Origin: UBA11612 sp963976395
GTDB taxonomy: Bacteria; Pseudomonadota; Alphaproteobacteria; Rhodospirillales; Rhodospirillaceae
Assembly: GCA_963976395.1 (NCBI GenBank)
Contig: CAXBLG010000050.1
Location: 1 to 23,567 of the forward strand
Length of the DNA stretch: 23,567 nt
Direction: 5' to 3'
A program made the translations under genes and the position numbers. How positions within the stretch are numbered: position 1 is the stretch's first letter; each line of letters starts with the position of its first letter. The notes beneath the pieces were generated by a model that saw nothing but the letters and a program-made list of their open reading frames with translations, did no database searches and was not told the origin of the DNA. This document shows, piece after piece, positions 13,813 to 20,780 of the stretch.

Positions 13813-14967
13813 TCAGCCCGCGAGAAGTCGCAACGGCGTTTCCAAAGAACGCTTAACAGCGCTGAGAAAGGCCTCGGCAACCGCGCGGGGCATTGCGGTT
13901 TGATCGTAGGATAAGATTAAGCCGATTTCCTGCACCAATACCGGTTGTTTATGTTCATCCGGTCTAAAGGAGTCTTTGGGTGCGCCGATCCCAAGCGCTG
14001 ATGAGTAGCCTTGGGGTACCGGCAAGCTCATGTAACTCACATCCGACGATCCGGTCTCGGCAACGGCAATCGAGGCTCTCTCACCATTACCTTCAAGCTT
14101 GGATAGGGGCTGTTCCTGTGCTGCGGCCGCTTCAGCTATTATAGCCTTCAATGTCTTGCCGGAGACGTTACTAAGGACCGGCGTGAGTGCTGTCGCTCCG
14201 CGCGGGTGAAGCAGGCCAATGTTTGTGGACTCGCTCTGAACAAACTCACCTGATGACGATTCAACTTGATTGGCGTCCGGGCATTGTAGCAAAGACTTGG
14301 CAACAGCGAGGCAAGCAATGTGAACGGGTGTGACCCATTCGGCCTCGGGTACGTCGCCGAGTTTCTCAACAAGAGTCAGAAGCTCTCCGGCGTTCACAGC
14401 CGCAAACAAAAGGCCGGTGTTTGCAGACAAGGCGCTGGGGACGTTGCGCCTGGCACCACCAGCTGGCTGTGCGCTGGAAACATCCGCAGCCTTGATACGA
14501 CCGCCGGGGCCACTGCCGGTGAGAGACCTAAGATCAATGCCGCCCTCACGTGCCATCCGGCGCGCGAGGGGCGTGGCGACAACGCGTGCGTGCGGGGACT
14601 TAACTCGCGGTGCATGCGGTTTTTCAGGGACGGGGTTGGGCGCCGAAGCTGCTGGTAGTGCTGCTGTTGACTCAGCTGTTGCTTGGGGTTGTCCCGAAGT
14701 CTTCTTCGGCGTGGGTGCCTCGCCTGACAATGACCACCGCGCGATTGGCGATCCAACACTTACTGTCTGTCCGCTACCCGCCACGTGTTCGTTCATGAGC
14801 CCTTGGGCGGGGGCTTCTACCTCGTTGGCAATTTTCTCGGTCTCGACCACGGCGATAATCTGTCCGGCGTCAAAGCTTTCGCCGGGCTGAACACGCCATT
14901 CGGTAATCGTGCCCTCGGTCATAGTTAGGCCGAGTTTGGGCATTACAAGAGTAGAGGAATCGGCCAT
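13813..14967 (-). CDS. E2-like lipoyl acyltransferase of a 2-oxoacid dehydrogenase-type complex, active site degenerate
   Basis: 384 residues. The lipoyl domain is at about 5-80 with the lipoylated lysine K45 in VETEKIA. An Ala/Pro-rich linker (82-125) follows, then a peripheral subunit-binding domain (about 128-163, ATPLARRMAREGG ... GSGPGGRI), and an acyltransferase-like domain (about 180-384). In normal E2 proteins the end of this last domain reads D-H-R-x-x-D-G. Here the matching stretch is SYDQTAMPRAVAEAFL (353-368), so the catalytic His is Q356 and the Asp is P360. The protein can still carry a lipoyl arm and dock E1/E3, but standard transacylation is doubtful. It is last in the operon, five bases after the hydratase gene, with AGGGCGG as ribosome site. 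There is no E3 gene in the window. Confidence 0.88.
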   Translation of the reverse strand: MADSSTLVMPKLGLTMTEGTITEWRVQPGESFDAGQIIAVVETEKIANEVEAPAQGLMNEHVAGSGQTVSVGSPIARWSLSGEAPTPKKTSGQPQATAESTAALPAASAPNPVPEKPHAPRVKSPHARVVATPLARRMAREGGIDLRSLTGSGPGGRIKAADVSSAQPAGGARRNVPSALSANTGLLFAAVNAGELLTLVEKLGDVPEAEWVTPVHIACLAVAKSLLQCPDANQVESSSGEFVQSESTNIGLLHPRGATALTPVLSNVSGKTLKAIIAEAAAAQEQPLSKLEGNGERASIAVAETGSSDVSYMSLPVPQGYSSALGIGAPKDSFRPDEHKQPVLVQEIGLILSYDQTAMPRAVAEAFLSAVKRSLETPLRLLAG

Positions 14968-14972
14968 AAAGT

Positions 14973-15758
14973 TTACCGCCCTTTAAACACGGCCTTCCGT
15001 TTCTCTGAGAACGCGCTACAGCCTTCGTGAGCATCTTCGGTATCGAACACTAAGCTGATCATGGCTCGTTCATGAGCAAGCGCCGAGGGCAAGGGCATTT
15101 CGAGCCCCTCCTGGATGGCGCGCTTTAAAAAGGCGAGAACCATCGGTGATTTGTCGGTGATCTTTTTAGCGACGGCCATGGCCTCGGTCATCAAATCGGC
15201 TTGAGGAACAACGCGATTGATGATGCCGAGCCGGTAGGCTTCTTCGGCATCAATATGTTCGCCTGTAAACATTAATTCATTGGCCCGGCATTTCGAGATT
15301 TGCCTTGGAAGGCGCTGAGAACCGCCGCCACCCGGAAACAGTCCGAGAACAATTTCTGTCAGGCCGATGCGCGCGGTATCAGCCATGAGCCTGATATCTG
15401 TGGACAGAAGCAACTCCATGCCGCCGCCGAATGCATATCCATTGATCGCGGCAATGTTGGGTTTGTCGCTTGTTTCAAAGCGCCTGAAGGTGTGATGAAC
15501 CTGCCCGGCAAATTTCCAATAGTGATCAAGAGCGCGGCGACGATTGAGTTCGGGGATATCGCCGCCGGCCATAAAAGCTTTCTCTCCGTTGCCGGTCACA
15601 ATGATAACGCGGACCTCGGGATCGGCTTCGAGCTTATCTAGCGCTGATTCAATGGCGTCTAGCATCGGTATATCAATGGCGTGCAGAACCTTTGGCCTGT
15701 TGAAGGTCAGAATGCCGACATGATCTTTAACTTCGGTGAGTACGAGATCGTCACTCAT
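14973..15758 (-). CDS. Enoyl-CoA hydratase/isomerase (crotonase family)
   Basis: A 261-residue crotonase. The oxyanion-hole region GGDIPEL (65-71) and FGGGMEL (110-116) are present. Both catalytic glutamates of true hydratases are kept: E115 (GGGMEL) and E135 (LTEI), twenty residues apart as in rat mitochondrial hydratase (E144/E164). PGGGGSQRLPR follows. It should add water to a 2-enoyl-CoA, the product of the acyl-CoA dehydrogenase. The ATG at 15758 is chosen because AGGGAGA lies five bases upstream; a longer frame from 15788 would overlap the E1beta gene and lacks such a site. It sits between E1beta and E2, an unusual place for a hydratase. Confidence 0.92.
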   Translation of the reverse strand: MSDDLVLTEVKDHVGILTFNRPKVLHAIDIPMLDAIESALDKLEADPEVRVIIVTGNGEKAFMAGGDIPELNRRRALDHYWKFAGQVHHTFRRFETSDKPNIAAINGYAFGGGMELLLSTDIRLMADTARIGLTEIVLGLFPGGGGSQRLPRQISKCRANELMFTGEHIDAEEAYRLGIINRVVPQADLMTEAMAVAKKITDKSPMVLAFLKRAIQEGLEMPLPSALAHERAMISLVFDTEDAHEGCSAFSEKRKAVFKGR

Positions 15759-15780
15759 ATGTGTCTCCCTAAGGTGCGCG

Positions 15781-16755
15781 TTATGCAAGAGTGCGGCGGA
15801 TCGCCTCTGCTATTTTATTCGTACTTGGAACAAATTCATTTTCGAGTGACGGTGCGTAGGGCGGCGGCATAAACGGCGCAGCTACGCGAAGTGGCGGGGC
15901 GTCGAGCTCATCAAAGCCGACATCAACCATGCGCGCGATGATTTCTGCGCCCACGCCAAACGCCTCTACAGCCTCGTGGCAGACTACCAAGCGGTGGGTA
16001 CGGGATAGAGAGGCAAGTACGGCTTGCTCGTCCCACGGCTGGATCGAGCGCAAGTCTATAACTTCGACCGAAATTCCTTCGGAAGCTAGGATTGTTGCGG
16101 CTTCGAGTGATCGAGATAGCATTGCGCCGTAGGTCACCAAAGTGACATCCGTGCCGTCACGAACAATATTCGCCTTGCCGATCTCGACGTGGGGGGCGAT
16201 ATCCGGGAACTCGCCCTTCATCGCGTATAAGGATTTGTTTTCCACGTAGATCACCGGATCAGGATCATCAATGGCGGCCCTCAACAGTCCGTAGGCATCA
16301 GGGATCGTGCTCGGGCATACCACTTTTAGTCCGGGAACGTGGGCAATCCAGGCTTCCAGGCATTGGGAGTGCTGGGGTCCAGCACCGACGCCGCCGCCAT
16401 GGGGTGTGCGCACAACCATCGGTACCGAGAATTGGCCGCCAAACATGAAGCGCGCCTTAGCGGCCTGGTTCACGAGGGCGTCCATCGCCAAGGTGATGAA
16501 ATCAATAAACATGATTTCGACCACCGGCTTTAGCCCGCTCATCGCTGCACCCACGGCGGCCCCGGTGATGGCGGCCTCCGATATGGGTGTGTCCCGCACT
16601 CTGTTGGGTCCAAATTTATCCAGTAGCCCTTTCGTGACGCCAAAGGGCCCCCCAGGTCCGGCTACATCTTCGCCGAAGACAACGACGTTTTCATCGGCTT
16701 TCATAGAGTCGACGAGCGCGCGATTTATGGCGTGGGCGAAGCGTAATTCGGTCAT
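15781..16755 (-). CDS. 2-oxoacid dehydrogenase E1 component, beta subunit (transketolase-like)
   Basis: 324 residues with the E1beta layout: pyrimidine-binding transketolase domain (about 3-180) and C-terminal transketolase domain (about 195-315). Visible key residues are E60 in ISEAAI, which contacts the thiamine pyrimidine ring, and the conserved GPQHSQ with H129. Sequence style (FGEDVAGPGGPFGVTKGL, PHGGGVGAGPQHSQ) is closest to acetoin/pyruvate/branched-chain E1beta proteins. It forms an alpha2-beta2 thiamine-diphosphate enzyme with the neighbouring E1alpha, whose stop codon is a single base upstream of this ATG, so the subunits should be made in equal amounts. The substrate oxoacid cannot be read from sequence. 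Confidence 0.94.
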   Translation of the reverse strand: MTELRFAHAINRALVDSMKADENVVVFGEDVAGPGGPFGVTKGLLDKFGPNRVRDTPISEAAITGAAVGAAMSGLKPVVEIMFIDFITLAMDALVNQAAKARFMFGGQFSVPMVVRTPHGGGVGAGPQHSQCLEAWIAHVPGLKVVCPSTIPDAYGLLRAAIDDPDPVIYVENKSLYAMKGEFPDIAPHVEIGKANIVRDGTDVTLVTYGAMLSRSLEAATILASEGISVEVIDLRSIQPWDEQAVLASLSRTHRLVVCHEAVEAFGVGAEIIARMVDVGFDELDAPPLRVAAPFMPPPYAPSLENEFVPSTNKIAEAIRRTLA

Positions 16756-16756
16756 G

Positions 16757-17800
16757 TTAGGTGCTCACACGCGGAGTGTAGACATCAGCCAAGGAGGCGG
16801 CGAATTGCGGCGAGGCGCCGCCTCGTCCTGCGGCAACTGCCTGTTCAATGCGGTCCATTACGGAAGATTTAACAGTCGCAATTTCGGCTTTTGAAAGACC
16901 GAGCTCTGTCATAAGTTTTTCCATTCTTACGACGGGGTCTGACTGAGTGGCCCGTTTGATATCTTCGCTATCACGGTATTTTTGTTGATCGCCTTCAAAA
17001 TGTCCCCGAACACGATGTGTTAGACATTCAATAACCTGAGGCCCTTCACCGGTTCGGGCATTAGGGACCAACCGCTTTGCAGCCGCCTGTACGGCGAAGA
17101 CGTCATTGCCATCAACTGTTATGGACGGAATACCAAAGACCTTAGCAAGGTCCGGCAGTTTGCCGATAAATTCGCGGGAAGTGGGTGAAAATTCGGACCA
17201 GCCGTTATTCTCGCATACAAAAACAAGCGGAAGCTTCCACATCGACGCCAAATTTAGGCACTCGTGCAACACGCCTTCTGCCAGCGCGCCGTCGCCGAAA
17301 AATACCACGGCGACCGAATCCCGTTGTTTCACTTGATGAGCAAATGCGCTTCCTAAGGCAATTGGCAATCCAGCGCCGACGATGCCATTGGCTCCTAGCA
17401 TTCCGACAGACGCGTCCGCCACATGCATCGACCCCCCGCGGCCGCGACAGTAGCCTTCGTCCTTGGCCATGATTTCCTGGAAGAGGCGATTTAGATCGAC
17501 ACCCTTGGCGATGGCATGGCCATGGCCTCGATGATTCGAGGCGACCGTATCGTGTGCTTCAAGGGCAGACATGATGCCAACGGGCACCGCTTCCTGCCCG
17601 ACCGACAGGTGAATAAAGCCGGGAACCTCGCCGTCGGCAAATAGGGTGCCGAGACGCAACTCGGCTTCTCGTATGGTCAGAATCTCCGAATAGAGCGCAA
17701 GCGCTTCATTCCGACTCAACCCGTCATCTGGATGCTTGGATTTTGGCGGCTTTACATTCGTCGATCGGGGCATATTCGGATGTCTTTCGGTACTGAACAT
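16757..17800 (-). CDS. 2-oxoacid dehydrogenase E1 component, alpha subunit (acetoin/pyruvate type)
   Basis: The thiamine-diphosphate motif is complete: GDGALAEG starts at about 169 and ENN at about 197-199, the usual spacing of GDG-x26-N. GQEAVPVG, NHRGHGHAIAKG and GRGGSMHVAD match the acetoin dehydrogenase alpha (AcoA) and PdhA type. It binds the diphosphate and magnesium half of the cofactor and pairs with E1beta. First gene of E1alpha-E1beta-hydratase-E2. The start is uncertain: ATG 17800 (347 residues) and ATG 17773 (338 residues) are both possible without a good ribosome site; an upstream TTG at 17863 gives an unlikely extension. It is divergent from the TetR gene at 18079. Confidence 0.92.
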   Translation of the reverse strand: MFSTERHPNMPRSTNVKPPKSKHPDDGLSRNEALALYSEILTIREAELRLGTLFADGEVPGFIHLSVGQEAVPVGIMSALEAHDTVASNHRGHGHAIAKGVDLNRLFQEIMAKDEGYCRGRGGSMHVADASVGMLGANGIVGAGLPIALGSAFAHQVKQRDSVAVVFFGDGALAEGVLHECLNLASMWKLPLVFVCENNGWSEFSPTSREFIGKLPDLAKVFGIPSITVDGNDVFAVQAAAKRLVPNARTGEGPQVIECLTHRVRGHFEGDQQKYRDSEDIKRATQSDPVVRMEKLMTELGLSKAEIATVKSSVMDRIEQAVAAGRGGASPQFAASLADVYTPRVST

Positions 17801-18078
17801 AATCAGCGCAGACGCTTTGTCTCCGGTCTTTACTCGGTATTCCAAGGGATCCCAGCATATCAAGATTTCGCGGTGTGTAGATTGGCGCCGCTGTCCCTAC
17901 TTCACTCAAAGTGTATGTATGAAAACCGGTGAGTTTACATTTATACCAGTAAGAATTACCGTCCGTAAAGGCTGGAGAGGACTAACGGAAGCGGCCGGTT
18001 CAACCGTCAAGTCTTGCGGGTTAAAGTAAACCGCTATTCTTTGGCACCTCTTAAATTTCATAAGCATGGACCCAAAGT
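17801..18078. promoter_or_regulatory. Divergent control region between E1alpha and TetR
   Basis: About 280 bases with no supported gene. It must contain the promoter of the E1alpha operon and that of the TetR gene. A perfect small palindrome, CGGTT-C-AACCG, lies at 17996-18006 and is a candidate operator half or core. TTTACA-like and TATACC-like hexamers near 17935-17946 could be promoter parts. None is strong enough to name. Confidence 0.4.
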
Positions 18079-18702
18079 ATGGTTAAGGCAGGCAAACGAT
18101 CTACCAGGGCTGGAGATGACACGCTCTGGGACGAAGTGGCGACACTCAAGCGCGAACGCATCTTAGCTGAAGCGGCAAAACTTATTGCCGAGCGCGGCTA
18201 TCACGGCACGACAATCGACGCGATTGCCGAAAAATTCGGAGCTACTAAACCATTTGTTTATTACCATTTCGAATCGAAGGCCGACCTGTTGGTAGAAATT
18301 TGTCAGCGGGGCACTGTTCGGGCTTTGCAGGCTGCCGACCGCGCCATATCGACAAACGGAAGCCCCTGGGAACGCCTGGATCAATTTGTGACGGATTTCA
18401 CGTCCATTGCTCTAGAAAATCACGATTACGTAGCGGTGTATTTTCGCGAAGAAATAAATCTTCCGCCGGTTCACGCCGACCGCATCAATAAGATGCGCAA
18501 GGAAATCGACAGAAAACTGACGCGTCTTCTTGAAGAAGGCGTTGAGGCCGGCGAATTTAAAGTCGAAGACTCGCAAATTTGCTGCCTCGTGATTGCCGGC
18601 ATGGTTAGTTACGCTTTTGCTTGGTATCGCGAAGGCGGCCGCCTCAGCACCATCCAGATCGCAGCGCAGATGCGACATTTGGTTCGGAATATGGTTACTT
18701 GA
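18079..18702 (+). CDS. TetR/AcrR family transcriptional regulator
   Basis: Full-length TetR-type protein of 207 residues. The N-terminal DNA-binding domain has helix 1 (RERILAEAAKLIAERG, 25-40) and a helix-turn-helix at about 44-66 (TTIDAIAEKFGATKPFVYYHF), followed by K68-A-D-L. The C-terminal part (about 80-205) resembles regulators of fatty-acid or aromatic-acid CoA catabolism, with REEINLPP at 123-130; that likeness is by impression only. It is divergent from the E1alpha operon and close to the ligase/dehydrogenase genes, so it is the likely local repressor, perhaps sensing an acyl-CoA (inference). The ribosome site before ATG 18079 is weak. It converges on the AI-2E-type permease gene. 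Confidence 0.93.
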   Translation: MVKAGKRSTRAGDDTLWDEVATLKRERILAEAAKLIAERGYHGTTIDAIAEKFGATKPFVYYHFESKADLLVEICQRGTVRALQAADRAISTNGSPWERLDQFVTDFTSIALENHDYVAVYFREEINLPPVHADRINKMRKEIDRKLTRLLEEGVEAGEFKVEDSQICCLVIAGMVSYAFAWYREGGRLSTIQIAAQMRHLVRNMVT

Positions 18703-18712
18703 TGCCGTCTGT

Positions 18713-18729
18713 GGCACAGAAACCGTGCC
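18713..18729. terminator. Weak hairpin between convergent genes
   Basis: GGCAC (18713-18717) pairs with GTGCC (18725-18729) across a 7-base loop, in the 32-base gap between the stops of the TetR and permease genes. The place suits a shared terminator, but the stem is short and no T-run follows on either strand. Confidence 0.25.
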
Positions 18730-18734
18730 GAGTG

Positions 18735-19739
18735 CTATATAAGCCCTCTGAGTGAGAGTTCATCTTTGAGATAGGCGTAGTAAATCGGCGCCGCGATAAG
18801 ACCCGTCACACCAAATGCGGCTTCCATCACAAGCATGGCCACCAAAAGTTCCCAAGCGCGTGCTCTAATGCGTGTGCCGATGATACGCGCGTTTACGAAG
18901 TACTCTAGTTTATGAATTACGACGAGAAAAACTAAAGAGCTCGTAGCTATCAAGGGCGACACACTTAAGCTCACGATTACAATGACGGTGTTAGAGATTA
19001 AATTTCCCAGTACGGGAAGCAAGCCTACGATAAAGGTTACGGCAATCATGGTCTTTATGAGCGGAAGGTGAACTCCCATAATGGGTAAAATAATCGCGAG
19101 ATACGTCGCGGTGATTGCTGTGTTGAGTGCGGAAATTCTCACCTGTGAAAAGACGATATGACGAAAGGCGCCGGCCAAGACCACTGTTCGTTTCGTTAGG
19201 GCTTGTGCGAAGGGCCCTTCGCTGGGGTGCGCCGGACCTATATGGAACGAGACCAATCCGCCGATGATCATGCCGATAACGACGTGGAAAACCAACCGAA
19301 CCACATCCTGGCTAACTCCGCCAACCTGACCGGCGTGCTCTTGCAACCATCCTGCCGCTAAGCTTTGGATATCGGCAATATTGCTTGGCAAATAGCTGTG
19401 GGCCCACATCGGAAGGTATTGCCGCGCTGTGCCGATAACGTCGGCCATCATCTCCAGGAGGCGCGCTAGACTATCGGGTCCGGTTGTCAGCGCAATGATT
19501 TGTGCGACGCCGAGCGTTGCCGCCACAATAAGAATGCCTGCAGGCACGGCCAGCGCGATTGTCCGCCCAGTGCCATGCGCGACACCAAGGCGTCGCAAGG
19601 GAGGTAGCGTCAGTTGGACCAACTGATAGATGAGTAACCCGGAGAGCAAAGCCGTGAGAAGGCCGAGTTCAAGGACGGTCACAAGGGCAACGAGCGCCAA
19701 GACTTGTGACACTATTTGCATTTTTGATGTTTCTGTCAC
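18735..19739 (-). CDS. AI-2E family transporter (PF01594-type permease)
   Basis: 334 residues, strongly hydrophobic. Two N-terminal hydrophobic stretches cover about 8-45 with a third at about 60-86, a more polar periplasmic section follows (about 90-150), then several helices to the end. The block GLLPVLGNLISNTVIVIVSL (about 238-257) is the conserved G-x-x-P-x-x-G region of AI-2E/UPF0118 proteins. Despite the name, most members are not autoinducer carriers; some act as Na+/H+ antiporters or remain unassigned. The start is a GTG at 19739 or an ATG at 19721 (residue 7), neither with a ribosome site. It follows the SGNH/MBOAT pair on the same strand after 32 bases and may be co-transcribed with it. 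Confidence 0.87.
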   Translation of the reverse strand: MTETSKMQIVSQVLALVALVTVLELGLLTALLSGLLIYQLVQLTLPPLRRLGVAHGTGRTIALAVPAGILIVAATLGVAQIIALTTGPDSLARLLEMMADVIGTARQYLPMWAHSYLPSNIADIQSLAAGWLQEHAGQVGGVSQDVVRLVFHVVIGMIIGGLVSFHIGPAHPSEGPFAQALTKRTVVLAGAFRHIVFSQVRISALNTAITATYLAIILPIMGVHLPLIKTMIAVTFIVGLLPVLGNLISNTVIVIVSLSVSPLIATSSLVFLVVIHKLEYFVNARIIGTRIRARAWELLVAMLVMEAAFGVTGLIAAPIYYAYLKDELSLRGLI

Positions 19740-19771
19740 GTGGGCTCAATCATGCCGGATTGGAGTCGGCG

Positions 19772-20767
19772 TTACTGTTCAGGTGTCAACTCGGTGCGAA
19801 GAAGATCACCTAGGTATGTACCCATAAAGTTGATCACGCCATCTTTATTGAGGTGATCGGTGTCATAAAAAAAGGCGTCATCATTGGCAACGGTTGTAAA
19901 ATCGTGAAGCTGAAAGCCGTACGCGTCCAATACAGCCCGTACTTTTGCGTTAAACTCTTCTTCGCCGGATAACTTTGTCAGAACGCGTTCGGGAAGAGGG
20001 GTTTTTATAGCGACAAGATTAATGCCGCGGTCGGCCAATGTCGCCGCAAGCCGGTCAAGTTCGGCAATGTATTTATCGATCGTTTCGGAGTTTATCGATT
20101 CAGGATACAAAAATGCCATGCGGCGCTCATCAATCCGAGCATTTGTCCGGTACGTGCGGGTGAACTTACTTTGTTCCGAGTCACTAAGGTCAGGTGCGAA
20201 TCTCTCGTGATTGTTGATTTTGTAAAAGCCGGTTAAATATCCGGGAATGAGTCCGCGCGTGCTGGGAAATTGCCAAAGTGTGTAAAGAAGATCCCAATCA
20301 AAGGGCGCGCGTGCAAGTAACTCAGGGTCATCTATCCTAACTTCATTCCACTGTTCTGAATAAAAAGCAAAAGAGTCTATAATATAAAGAACGTTCTTCG
20401 CGGCACGGTCTGCCAGAAAGTACTCAGTAAAAAACCGGGCGGGGACCGGGCCTGCGCCTTCAATCGACAAATTCATAATTGAAGTCTCGGTCAATTTTTC
20501 TAGCCGCTGATTCATATCTTCAAAATCAAACGGCATCGCGTGGGATGCGCCAAGCACAATATAATCGTACTCTGCTTGAGGCGCTGTGTTGATCATAAAC
20601 AAGCGGTTTCGCTTTGATGTGTCGAGTACAGTGATTTCCGCAAATGCGTAGATCGCTCCATAAATCAGCAGACCGATGACCAGCACCAGCATCCAAAGTC
20701 GGCCGTCACCGCGTTTATGGGCGTCTTCAGTAATGGCGTACTCTAACTCTACGTCCTGCGATATCAC
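19772..20767 (-). CDS. Membrane-anchored SGNH-hydrolase-like protein, partner of the MBOAT acyltransferase
   Basis: 331 residues with one membrane helix at about 24-44 and a periplasmic domain. The domain has SGNH-like blocks: YIVLGASHAMPF at 69-80, with candidate nucleophile S75 in a GxSHA context, and FYDTDHLNKDGVINF at about 300-314, with D302 and H305 spaced as the D-x-x-H of block V. This resembles the AlgJ/AlgX and DltD type partners that finish acyl transfer to a polymer outside the cell. The start is GTG 20767, supported by GAGG at 20776-20779. It starts 13 bases after the MBOAT stop, so the two are an operon. The acceptor is unknown. No alginate, cellulose or teichoic-acid gene is present. 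Confidence 0.78.
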   Translation of the reverse strand: MISQDVELEYAITEDAHKRGDGRLWMLVLVIGLLIYGAIYAFAEITVLDTSKRNRLFMINTAPQAEYDYIVLGASHAMPFDFEDMNQRLEKLTETSIMNLSIEGAGPVPARFFTEYFLADRAAKNVLYIIDSFAFYSEQWNEVRIDDPELLARAPFDWDLLYTLWQFPSTRGLIPGYLTGFYKINNHERFAPDLSDSEQSKFTRTYRTNARIDERRMAFLYPESINSETIDKYIAELDRLAATLADRGINLVAIKTPLPERVLTKLSGEEEFNAKVRAVLDAYGFQLHDFTTVANDDAFFYDTDHLNKDGVINFMGTYLGDLLRTELTPEQ

Positions 20768-20780
20768 GGTAAATGCCTCG

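Noticed and set aside
14330..14890. 186-codon plus-strand open frame
   Set aside because: Antisense shadow of the E2 gene, whose lipoyl and subunit-binding domains are clear.
16307..16894. 195-codon plus-strand open frame
   Set aside because: Overlaps both E1 subunit genes on the other strand; no recognisable domain.
17801..17863. N-terminal extension of E1alpha from TTG 17863
   Set aside because: Rare start codon without a ribosome site, and the added residues match nothing in E1alpha proteins.
18735..19739. Quorum-sensing autoinducer-2 exporter role
   Set aside because: The family name is historical; nothing nearby (no LuxS or Lsr gene) supports autoinducer transport.
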